Source: Blastocystis hominis
Taxonomy: Eukaryota; Sar; Bigyra; Opalinata; Blastocystidae
Length of the DNA stretch: 64,000 bases
Assembly (NCBI RefSeq): GCF_000151665.1
Contig: NW_013171815.1
Coordinates: 1,501,153 to 1,565,152, forward strand
Direction: 5' to 3'
Shown: positions 54,437 to 64,000 of the stretch, in pieces
Layout: each line of letters opens with the position of its first letter
Position numbering within the stretch: the stretch's first letter is position 1
Translations under genes and position numbers: made by a program
The notes under the pieces: generated by a model
Database searches by the model: none
Told to the model about the DNA's origin: nothing
What the model saw: the letters and a program-made list of their open reading frames with translations, nothing else

Positions 54437-57400
54437 TCACTGTGTGTATTCCTCAACCAGCTTCTTCATTTCCGGTGAGCCTTTCATTGCTTCTGCCCTC
54501 ACCTTTTCCGATGCACTGATAATTTGGGAGAAAAGGAACTCCAATCCCCACGGCTTGGGTCCTGGAACGAGCAACCGCTTGCCCAGCAAATAGATCGACT
54601 CCATTCTGTAATTCTCGATCACCGTTTTGATAAGCATACAGAAATAGAAGGTGTCTCGCGCCGGATAGCGAATATGATCCAGGAGCGAGTACACCGCGTC
54701 GTTATAATCCTTCTCCTTGAGACTCTTGAGCACCTCCTCATAGAACTTCAGCGGGAACTGCACGATCTCATGATCATACTGGATGTGGATCGACTCGGCC
54801 ACCTCGTACAGCATCGCGTGGAACACCGAAGGCACCGCCACCTGCTGCAGCGCGATGCTCACCAGTTCCGCAATCACACTGGCGTTATTGCTTCCCTCGT
54901 CGCTCCCATACGCGGCAAACTTCGCGTCCAGCTGCAGAACGCCGAGCAGTTCGCGCGTGTCCCACTTGTCCACCGTCGGCTTCCGCAGACACTTCTCCAG
55001 CTCGTCCGAAAACCGGTCGCGCGGGTTGAACTGCGGGACGTTCTCCGGCTGCGCGGCGGTGATGATGTTGCGCAGCTGCAGGAACTGCGAGGGGATGTGC
55101 AGGCAGAGCTCTGCGTAGTGGGAGGCGAGAAGCACAGGCCATTCCGCGTAGAGCGTCAGCAGCAGCGAGGTGAGCGCTTTGATGTGGAGCTCCAGCGGCT
55201 TGGGCAGCTCGTCGAGCGGCGTCCAGAAGTTGTCGAGGAAGCGGAGGTACGCGACGAGCAGGCCTGCGTACTGCGTGGCGACGGTCTCGTCCGCGGACTG
55301 CTTGGCGAGCCGGATGAGGGAGAGCGAAGAGACGGCGGCGATCCACGCATAGGAGGACGAGGGGAGGATGGAGGGCTGCATGCGCTGCAGGCCGTAGAGA
55401 AGGACGCGGAGAATGTCGGTGGTCAGGGCGGCCTCGCAGGGCGCGGCAGCGGGGTCGGCGAAGGCGAGATGGCAGGGCTCCAGCACGGTCTCGATGATTT
55501 CGAGGAGCATGAAGAAGAGCACGCGGTTGTTCGGCTGCGCGCCGTCCTTCTGCTTGTCGGTCAGCACGCTGGAAATGCTCGTCATGATGCAGAGAAGCAG
55601 CCCGCTCTTGCTGGCGCCGTGGGTGTAGCGATAGAGAGCCAGCGCCAGCGCGACGAACGCGTGCACCGCCGACGGGAACTCCTCGCTGGAGATGGTCACT
55701 TCGCTGGCGACCTCGGAGGGCATCGGCTGGCTGGGGTTGAAGTAGTCCAGCGCGGAGAGGAGAAGGAGGCGGAGCGCGACGACGGTTTGGGTCTCGGACT
55801 GGAAGAGGCCTCGCTGCTTCAGGTCGAGAATGAAATCGATGACTTGGCCCTCCGAAGGATGGCTGCCCAGGTTGATCCAGTCGTGGAGAACGCCGCGGAA
55901 CGGATCCAGGAACACTGTTTCCTGGACGAGGACTTCGTAGCGACGTTGCAGCTGGAGCAGGACGTTGCGGAGCTGCACGAGATTGGCGGCCGCGGAGTCC
56001 CTCGCGGAGATCTCGACGGCGATCTGGATGGTCTTGGGGAGATTGTTGGTGTAGAGAACGTGGCGGTTGATCATCAGCTGCTGGATCAGATCGGTCACCA
56101 CGCGCGGCACGGAGGATTTCTCGAGCTGCTCGGCGGGGATTGAGTGCAGCACGCGCGCGAGCAGGTCGTCCAGCTGCGCGACGAGAAGCAGCTTCTTGAG
56201 GAGGAGCGTGCCGAGGAATCCGACGTCCACCGAAGCGGAAGGGTTCGCAAGAACGGCTTGTAAGGCCTGGAGGAGAAGCACGGCGGGCGGGCGGAAGAAG
56301 TGCTTCTGCATGCTGGAGAGAAGGGTGGGGACGAGCAGCTGGCGGAGCTGCAAGAGAAGGAGATCGGGGCATTTGATGAGTGTGGAGTAGAGGAAGGAGA
56401 GGATGATCGAGTTGTAGAGATTGGCGCGGTACTCCGCGGGGAAATGCGTCTTGAAGTTGAAGAAACTCTCGAGCTTGGCGGCCAGCGCGCTGCTGTAGGA
56501 GAGTGGCTCGCCCGAGACGAGCTTGTACAGCGGATAGCTCTGCAGCTCGAAGAGCGTGCTGTCGATGATCTTCTTGAAGTACTGCTCGACGAGCTGCCGA
56601 GAAACGGGGATGGGCCGATGCGGCCCCAGGTTGCTCGGCGTGTCCAAAATCGTCTCCAGCACGCTTTCTTGCATGCTCGGGATCGGCATCGGGAAGGACA
56701 TCCGCGAGCTCTGATCGCCCGGCATGAGCGGATAGGGCGTGAAGTGAGGCGGCATGGGGTTGGGCGAGGGACTCACGGACGGCACCGATGGCACCGACGT
56801 CACGGACGGCACCGATGGTACCGATGGCACGGATGGTACCGAAGGCACGGACGGCATGGACGACGTGATGTACGACGGAGTGGGCGTGTACGACACCGAC
56901 CGACTCAGATGGGGCGAACTGGGGCTGCCGCGAGGCGTCGAGAAGGACGGCGTGGGCTGCAGAGTCGGCGGGTTGAGCGAGCCCGTGATCGGCGTGGGCT
57001 GCTCGGAGAGATGCAGCGACTGGGGAGCGGAGAGATGCAGCGGATGCTGCAGGGCCGAGTGCGCTTCGCGCTCGATGGCCGCTTTCTGCTCGTCCGAAAT
57101 GGCGAAGTCCTTGAGCATGTTGTCGATGTAGCGCTTGAATTTGGCGGGGATGGACGGGTCCACGTGGATCTTCATGAGCTCGACGAGCATCATGTGCACC
57201 CAGGGCTGCGACGGGCTCTTCAGCACCTTCGAGAGAGAGCAGCCGCGCATGACGGAGCAGACGAAGGGGATCGCGCAGCCCAGCGTGCTCCGCGCGAGGC
57301 CGTCTTGGAGGATCTTCTTGAGGTCGATTCGGCGGAGCGGGAGCGCGTGGTCGCGACTGATCGTCATGAGAGCGATGAAGGTTCCGAGCGTCTGAATGTT

Positions 57401-60400
57401 CTGGTGGCTCACTTCCGTTTCGGGCTCTTGGAAGAGCTCGTTCACCGCGAGAATACACGAGTCCAGAATCAGATCTTCCAGCTCGCGGTCGTTAAACGAG
57501 ATCACGAGCTCGCGGTAGAGCTTGGAATACACCGGCTGCGTCTTGATGTAGAAGGTGAGGAACTTCGCGAAGGACAGCCAGCTGCTGCGCGGCACGGCTG
57601 CGTACATCTTCGTCGCGATCGTCGCCACGTTGCTGTTCGAAATCTGGTTCATCAGCCGCGTGATCTTCGAGAGAATCGGGCTTTCCAGGTCGGGAATGTT
57701 CGAGAACAATTGCATCGAGCAGACGTCGCCTTGGCCGCTCAGCAGATTGCTGAAGCTGATCGTAGCCGCTTGCTCCGGAGCGATGGAGCCGGAAAGAGCG
57801 GCGGAAGCGGAGGATCGAAGCGAGGATTGGCGTTGGTACTCGACGAAGAAAGGAAGCGACTGGAGTTGCTTCTCGATGTCGCAATAATCGTGAAGAAGCT
57901 CGGTAATGTGGGGAAGAAGGACTTTCAACACGTTAGCGAAGAGGTCGTATTCGTTGATTTGCTTCATCGTGTCCATCACTTGCGTCAGAATCGAATACTC
58001 CTTGTCTTCCAACAATCGTTTCTCGAAGAGAATCCCGAGAATCTCGGTAGCCACTCCCACTGAAGAACCCAGTAACGAAGAAAGAAGCGTGTGAATGCAA
58101 GTATCGAACACATCGTGATCGAGCGTCAACGTCGACGCTTTCAATTCGGCGATCTTCGAGCACGCAGACGCCACATCGCCTTTCGGTTCCTCTTCCTGAT
58201 CCAGAACGTTCAGAATCTCCTTCCCCTTGGATTGGACCATCGCTTCCCACGCCGTTTTCATCGCGGGGATCGACTCCAAAATGCTCTGGATCGCGTTCTT
58301 TACCGTAGTCTGCATGGCCGCGTCTTGATTCTCCACGCACCGCTCTTCCAGCATGCTTAGCAGCGATAGCAAGGGACGACTCGCCGGAACGGACACGTCA
58401 CTGCAGTGCTCCTGAATGAACCGCACCATGCTCTCCACCACCACGGAGAACGAAAACAACTCCACGCGATGCTGAAACGCCTGGGACAGCGGATTGTCGG
58501 GCGTCCAGTTCTTCACGAAGACCTGATTGAACACGAAATGATCGCTGCTGATCAGAAGGGGCGTTTGGAGATCCAGCTGGTTGATGTTGAGGAGGAGTCG
58601 GTGTGGAACGTCGTTGTGGCTGCGAATGAAGAGCTCCAGGACTTCCAGAACGAGCGATAAGTGCAACTGGATGCCTTGCGCGAGACTGTCCTTCAAGTCT
58701 GCGTCCAGCGAGGAGCAGAGAACGCGAAGGCAGAGCTGCTCGGTGAGAAAACGATGCATGTAGGAGTGGATCGAAGAGGCGAACAGACCAATCAGAATGA
58801 TCGCCGGATTCGCTTGGAGGATCGGAGACAGCAGCGCTTTGGCCTCGTCGAACGCGGCGCTTTCCAGCACGAAGAGCATCGAATCCACGACTTCCTGATA
58901 CGACCACGCCGCGAACTCCGGCTTCAGGCTCTTCACTGCATCGCTTGTCAGCAGCGCGCAGCGCGTCAGAGACGAAAAACACTCCGCCGGAGCCGCGACG
59001 ATCCCGCGAAGCAGCGCCAGACAGGCTTCTACACGTCAAGAAACAGCCCAATCCGCACGAGGAGTCTTCCATCGGTACTTCAGCAGATTGCAGAGCGGTG
59101 CGCCCAGCGCCTCCAGCGAGGCCTCGTTGAGGAAGAGGAAACTCTCTGTGGAGTCCAGGCGGAGCAGATCGCTGTCCATCCGCTTGAAGACCTCGGAGAA
59201 GGAGAGAGAGGGGTCGAAGCGACGGAGCGTCTGCACGACGAGCTTCGCGTTCCAGCCGGTGATTGGAATCTCGGGGGGCAGGTCGATGGAGAGGCGAGCG
59301 AGGAAATCGCGCGCTCTGGGGATGAGGGAGAGGAGAGAAGGGAGACAGAAGGATCTGCGTGGAGAGATCGCTGGAAGGAGGCGTGTTGGCCATTCCGATT
59401 AGCAAAAACGCGATTTCGCTGGGGTCGAATTGGATTGCTTCTTGTTCCTTTTCTTCTTGTTCCTCCTCCTCCTTCTTTTCTTCTTTATTTTTATTTATAT
59501 TTATATTTATATTTATATTTTTATCTTCTAAACATTAATTAACAGTCGAAACGTCGGACTGGAAGAGAAGAGACCCGAAATCACGCTGGAAAGCGTTTCT
59601 TCGTTCACACAAACGATATATCCGATGTCCAGAAGGATTTTGATGCTGTACGCTTTGGGGGGCGTCGCCAGGGACACGGCGTCTTTGTTGTAGAGAAGAG
59701 AGAGGCAGGAGTCTCCGTCGCTTAGAAGCTCTTTCATCATTGATTGGATCTGCGATGCATCCCAGAGGGAGGAATGGGTTTGGATGAATTCGATGATGTC
59801 TGTGCGATAGCTGGGGAATAGGTCGCTCTGGTGGTTTGACACGATTTTAGGAATGGAATCCTTTAAATAATTCTCGACATCCTGAGTATCATGAGAAAAC
59901 ACTATTCTAGTACGGCTCCAAACGGTTGGGATGCAATGCCACAGATTGTGATAGATAAAACGCAGTTTGAAAAGTCGTCTTGATGCAGATTCGTCAAGAA
60001 GAGTGTGTAGGGAATCGTTTTCCCCTTTGCTTTATAATTATTAAATGCCTGGAGCATTAGGCAATCACACAAACTGTACTCTTTCAAGAACAAATGAGCA
60101 ATCTACCTTTCGTATCAACTTACTGAAATAATCCGACAGAAAGGAGAATTCTTTTTGAAAGCGAATGTCCTTCTTTTCGGATTGAGGTAAAACGGCGTTC
60201 AGTAGCTCCTGGAGAACAATCGCAGAGGCGTATTTTCCATAGTTCCTAATAATCTAAACGGTCACCACATTCGATGAAATTCCCACTTTGAATAACAGAT
60301 CGCTAGATTCCCTAGTTTCGTCCTCATGCAAGGAACGGATAAGACTATGTATTTTTTGAAATAGGATAATAGATAGGTATTCACGACGCTTAATAATCGG

Positions 60401-60412
60401 TTGTTTTTCCAT
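54437..60412 (-). CDS. CNOT1: CCR4-NOT scaffold subunit NOT1
   Basis: Central scaffold of the CCR4-NOT deadenylase. Start 60412 (MEKQPIIKRREYLSIILFQK). Introns (33, about 21, 32, about 70, 31 and 30 nt) are all in the first 1.5 kb; the last 4.5 kb (from about 58980) is one exon. Alignable blocks: AYSIKILLDIGYIVCVNEET, DPSEIAFLLIGMANTPPSSD (NOT1 N-terminal HEAT), WNAKLVVQTLRRFDPSLSFS, the CAF1-binding MIF4G-like region (VPSVPRVVTDLIQQLMIN area), and a long C-terminal NOT1 superfamily domain that includes NPRDRFSDELEKCLRKPTVD, SIHIQYDHEIVQFPLKFYEE and GKRLLVPGPKPWGLEFLFSQ. A (SVP)n low-complexity linker sits mid-protein. About 1,900 residues. Encoded TGA at 54437. Large antisense frames across the gene are artefacts of its codon bias. 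Confidence 0.93.
56776..56858 (-). repeat. Coding 9-bp minisatellite, (SVP)n, in CNOT1
   Basis: About nine nonamers (plus-strand unit GGCACCGAT and relatives) encode SVPSVPSVPSVPSV with one SVT. Confidence 0.85.
59487..59522. repeat. (TATATT)-type A/T repeat in a CNOT1 intron
   Basis: Tandem TTTATA hexamers within the proposed approximately 70-nt intron, which is longer than usual because of this expansion. Confidence 0.7.
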
Positions 60413-60666
60413 TTTGAACAACCCTTTTAATCAAAGGGAAACATTGAAATAGGGGATGATTTCTTGATAACGATAAGACTTACTATTTGCATTACACTCG
60501 CTCCTCAGTTGGTGCCAAATTTAAAATCGGTGTTTCGAGAGCAACATAGGAAGAAGTACTTTGTCAATGAGGCCTTTCGACTTCCAGAAATAACTCCTGG
60601 ATACTGCACATTCCATAAATGATTTCTTGCACTGTTTAGAGATTCAGAGTTTTATTAATCTGTGTC

Positions 60667-62359
60667 ATGAATCGAGGAAGCATCAATTCTGCTATAAAGA
60701 AAGGCATCTCTGGCTCTCTTATAGCGAATCGGCAAGCTTCCAACTCTTCCGAACAATCAAGAAGAAGACGTGAAGAGTTTGTTCAAAAAAAGCGTGGAGT
60801 ATGTGTAGTAGTCATTTGTGATCGGATAGAGAGTTGAAAACTCACCTCAGTCAGAACCAACGAATGCGGATACCAATTTGCCTGATATCAATAGAGTTGT
60901 GTCTTATATCTTTTTTAAAACTAGCTCGGTGAATACGCTGCTTCGATTCTTAAAGAGGATACGAACACGTTAATAGATTCGGCAAGGCAGGTCCGACGGC
61001 TTCTTTCTCAAAGTAAGTACGTCACTGCGAACTAAGCCCTCTAGAAGATGGTCTCTACGTGAATGATGTGATAGCCTCGGGTGTCGTTCCTGCATTCGTC
61101 CGTTTCCTCACATACGAAAACAACCCCAAGTTACAGTTTGAGTCTTCCTGGGCACTCACCAACATTGCTTCAGGAACCCCCCAACAGGTATTCTTCTGCT
61201 CTAAATCTCATCGCAGACCGCAGTCGTGGTCCAATCCGGAGCGATCAGTCCCCTGCTCTCCCTTCTCTCATCCTCACATCTCGAAGTGCAGGAGCAGTCT
61301 GTCTGGGCGCTAGGCAACATCGCCGGAGACTGCGACGAATACCGCGAGAAGATCCTGCAATCGAACGGTTTTTCGCTGATCATCGCGTTCGCGCAGAGCA
61401 ACCTGGACAAAATCGGCGTGGTCAAAAACTGCATGTGGTGTCTCTCCAACCTGTGCCGAAACCAGCAAAAACTGCCCGGTCTGTTCCAATTCATCCAGCC
61501 GCACCTCCGATTTCTTCAGCAAATGCTTTACTGCAACGTCACCGAAGTCGTTTCCGACGCCTGCTGGGCGTTTTCGTTCCTCCTCGACGCGGAGGCGGCG
61601 CAGAAGAAGGTCGTGATCCCGTTCGTGAACCCGACGTATTTAATGCGATTGATCTACGTGGATAACATCCGCCTGCAGAGCCCGGCGCTGCGCGTAGCGG
61701 GGAATATCGTGACGGGAGACAGCGAAGATACGCAGTTGATGCTGGACGCAGGATTGCTGCAAGTGCTGGTTTCGATCCTGCCGAAGGCGAAGGAGCTGCA
61801 GAAGAAGGATATTTTGTGGATTGTGAGCAATGTGACGGCGGGGAACCCGACGCAGATCCGCTCGGTGATTGATCGGGGTTTTATCGAATATTTGATTAAT
61901 GTGATGAACACGGAGAGCCCGATTCTGCAGATCGAAGCCGCGTGGGCGGTGTGCAATGCGATTAATGGAGGCACGGTGGAACAGGTAGGAGGAGGAGAGA
62001 GAGAAAGTGAGGAGTAGATTCGGTATATCGTGGGGAAGCATGTGATTAGTCCTTTGATTCGCGTTCTGTCGCAGACGATCAAAATCTCTTTAGTTAAAAA
62101 CATTTTGATTTCGTTGAATCGCATTTTGAAGGTGAAGACGCGAGAGGATTGTGATGAATAGGTCGGAAATCATGTTCAGAAGCACTGTCAGCTAACGGAT
62201 AATCCTTATTTTGTGACGTTTAATGATGCGGGAGGCGTGGATCGAGTTCTGGAGATTCAGAGTGTAAGTGATCCAGAAATCAAAGAGATTTGTGAACATA
62301 TTTTACGATACTGTGAGATGAACGAGGAGGATTTGGAAGCATTGCTGCCCAAGATTTAG
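60667..62359 (+). CDS. Importin subunit alpha
   Basis: Nuclear-import adaptor that binds classical nuclear localisation signals. Start 60667 ([20 protein letters not shown]). Introns of 31, 29, 32, 29, 33 and 30 nt. The N-terminal IBB region is arginine-rich ([14 protein letters not shown]). Armadillo repeats follow with the W..N ladder that holds NLS peptides: [107 protein letters not shown]. In the fifth and sixth of these one expected W or N is replaced (SFLLD, ALRVAGN). C-terminal CAS-binding acidic tail [14 protein letters not shown]. About 505 residues. Encoded TAG, TGTTTGTT at 62395. Confidence 0.94.
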
Positions 62360-62394
62360 TTTGTACTTTTGGGAGTTTTATGTCTATTTTGATG

Positions 62395-62402
62395 TGTTTG
62401 TT
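62395..62402 (+). terminator. TGTTTGTT 3'-end motif of importin alpha
   Basis: Exact octamer 35 nt after the stop. Confidence 0.7.
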
Positions 62403-62627
62403 TGAGAAAAGAGTTATGGGAGAGGAAGTTGGTGTGGTATTATTTGTAGAAGAACGAAGTAGAGTGGTGTGCATGTGAATGATTCTAAGTGGGTTCTGCA
62501 TTACTTTTATTGACTATTGTCTTTTTTCATATCCCGTATATCCTATTTTATCCCATCAAATCCTTTCCATTCCTTCAATTTCATCCCATTTCATCCCATT
62601 CTATTCCATTTCACATCACTTTATCCC

Positions 62628-62635
62628 AACAAACA
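62628..62635 (-). terminator. TGTTTGTT 3'-end motif of signal peptide peptidase
   Basis: Exact octamer on the minus strand 29 nt beyond the TAA. Confidence 0.7.
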
Positions 62636-62664
62636 GCCCAACGAGCATTCAATCCAATTACCCC

Positions 62665-63843
62665 TTAATCCTCCTTCTTCGAGTACTTCGTCGTTATCTT
62701 CTCTTCCGAATAGTTCCACAGCTCAGACAGCTGTCCCTTCACCAGCGCCGTGCCGAACGAGGCGATAAAGCACGCGGGCACAATATACAGCAACGCTGGC
62801 TACGCGTTACTCCCACCCCCAGTCACTACCTGCGCGTGCTTAAACGCGATCATCACCACCACCGTGATCAGCAGAGCCAGCGCATAGAAAACGCAGCCGG
62901 TGTGGAAGTACGGCTTGCTCCAATCCGTGCTCTCCGCCGTGTTTTTGCCTTCTTTGCGCGCGTTGTACGCGTCGAACGCCAGCAAAAAGGCAATGAAGAA
63001 CCCAGGAACCACCACATCGCCCAGACCCAGCATGCTGAAGCCCTCACGCGTGTATTCCATCGGAGCGGGAAGCGCTTTGGGGAACACGAACTTGATGGGA
63101 CCCTTCACGCCGGTTGCCACTTTCACCATGACTTCCGTACCGAAGACCCAGAAAATATCGTAGAGGAAGAGACCAGCAAGCAGTAAGCATCCGTTCTTGA
63201 AAGAACCGATGGATTCGTAGGCCAGAGACTACGAATGGAGAGGGGAGAGAAGAGGGTACGAAAATCACGAGGCAGATGCCATAGACATTGTTGCCGAACC
63301 AGTGGCTGTACACGAAGTATAAAATACCCAATGCAAACGAGCTCGGATACGAAAGCAGGTCACAAAGACGAATTGTGAACTGAATCTTGAATGCTACACA
63401 GTAAGCAGAGTCGAGATTCCAATACGCCATTTGATATTCACCTGGTAGATCACTAGAGGGAAATAGTTCTCAAGGACCAAATTAATGCATCCCGCCATCG
63501 CAACGCACGATGCAATGATCAGATAAATAAAAATGAGCATCTTAACCACATTCTCGTTGAAATACTTGAAAGCAATGTACAAACCAAAAAGGGCAGCAGA
63601 GGCAATGAGAGGGAACGTCATTGCGTCCTCCTTATTCATCTGTTCCTCCTAAACATAACCTCCAACTCCAGCTCTCACCTTCTTTGTAAAAATCGAAATG
63701 TAAGATCCGACATACACCAGACATACTGAAAGAAGGATGGTTGACAAATGGACAGGAATTACCACAAAGAGAGAGGCTATCTGCCAAGCCACTAATGCCA
63801 ACACACAAAATATGAATGGTTTGTTGGGTATAATGCGAGCCAT
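62665..63843 (-). CDS. SPP: Signal peptide peptidase (presenilin-type aspartyl protease)
   Basis: Intramembrane aspartyl protease of the ER that cleaves leftover signal peptides. Start 63843 (MARIIPNKPFIFCVLALVAW); an ATG 87 nt upstream is less convincing. Introns of 30, about 56, 31 and 30 nt. Catalytic motifs are present: LFLYDIFWVFGTEVMV (YD), FSMLGLGDVVVPGFFIAFLL (GLGD) and, formed across the last intron, KHAQPALLYIVPACF (the QPALLY/PAL motif). Nine membrane helices can be drawn. WFGNNVYGICLVIF corresponds to W..NN..G... in animal SPP. Short lysine-rich cytosolic end (TTKYSKKED), compatible with ER retrieval. About 340 residues. Encoded TAA. Confidence 0.94.
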
Positions 63844-64000
63844 TTCAAGTATACAATAATGAATGACAAAAAAGGAGTTATTTCGTAGTAACAACGATAT
63901 TTTAAAATTTTGACAGCGTGGCATACTCAATATTAGTAGTGAAATATATCTAAATCCTTTGAAAACTGGAGATTTAACGCAAAATGCTCACATGGCAAAA

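Noticed and set aside
54524-58063. Very long plus-strand frames (539 and 587 codons) opposite CNOT1
   Set aside because: They are antisense to a conserved gene with strong third-position bias; their translations are arginine/glutamate/leucine-rich and match no family.

Overview
The window is nuclear DNA of a compact eukaryotic genome, almost certainly Blastocystis (Stramenopiles, anaerobic gut protist); the subtype cannot be assigned from sequence reading alone. Three things point there: (1) GT-AG introns that are nearly all 28-35 nt long; (2) the octamer TGTTTGTT just downstream of most genes, with several genes that lack an encoded stop codon and instead place T or TG five bases upstream of the octamer, so that polyadenylation completes UAA/UGA (a mechanism already reported for Blastocystis by Klimes and colleagues, 2014); (3) genes of the mitochondrion-related organelle (MRO), namely complex II iron-sulfur subunit and acetate:succinate CoA-transferase. 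The standard genetic code is used. Coordinates of spliced genes span their introns; exon models were made by hand from reading frame, GT-AG boundaries and family similarity.

Layout. 0-31 kb is gene-dense, with intergenic gaps often under 60 nt and with overlapping convergent 3' ends: partial SMC-like gene, SDHB, Sec6/EXOC3, eS1 (RPS3A), an organellar coiled-coil protein, RDD protein, Qc-SNARE, an unidentified membrane protein, REEP/DP1, PAT1, uridine phosphorylase, an eIF4G-like scaffold, SLC35B transporter, bZIP factor, NAA30, V-ATPase H, Msp1/ATAD1, secreted FKBP, a type II glycosyltransferase-like protein, enolase, a PWWP/zinc-finger/TFIIS-like protein, eIF2D and eL43. 31-36.5 kb is AT-rich and sparse (inositol polyphosphate kinase, SSUH2-like protein). 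36.5-43 kb is one giant, nearly intronless alpha-2-macroglobulin-like gene. 43-47.7 kb is AT-rich, with a MORN-repeat gene cut by a 115-base assembly gap, a BspA-like LRR gene and a degenerate inverted paralogue. 47.7-64 kb is dense again: ABCB transporter, ASCT, eL19, CNOT1, importin alpha and signal peptide peptidase.

Functionally the genes are housekeeping and scattered in the usual eukaryotic way: translation (eS1, eL43, eL19, eIF2D, eIF4G-like), mRNA turnover (PAT1, CNOT1), endomembrane traffic (Sec6, Qc-SNARE, REEP, SLC35B, V-ATPase H, SPP, FKBP), MRO metabolism and quality control (SDHB, ASCT, Msp1), glycolysis (enolase). There is no operon logic. The most interesting biology is in the gene architecture: stop codons completed by polyadenylation, one of which is all that separates FKBP from the next gene in the same frame; tiny introns, some in-frame and stop-free; introns restricted to the 5' ends of the longest genes; exon-intron co-duplication in the LRR gene; and 9-bp coding minisatellites in six unrelated genes.
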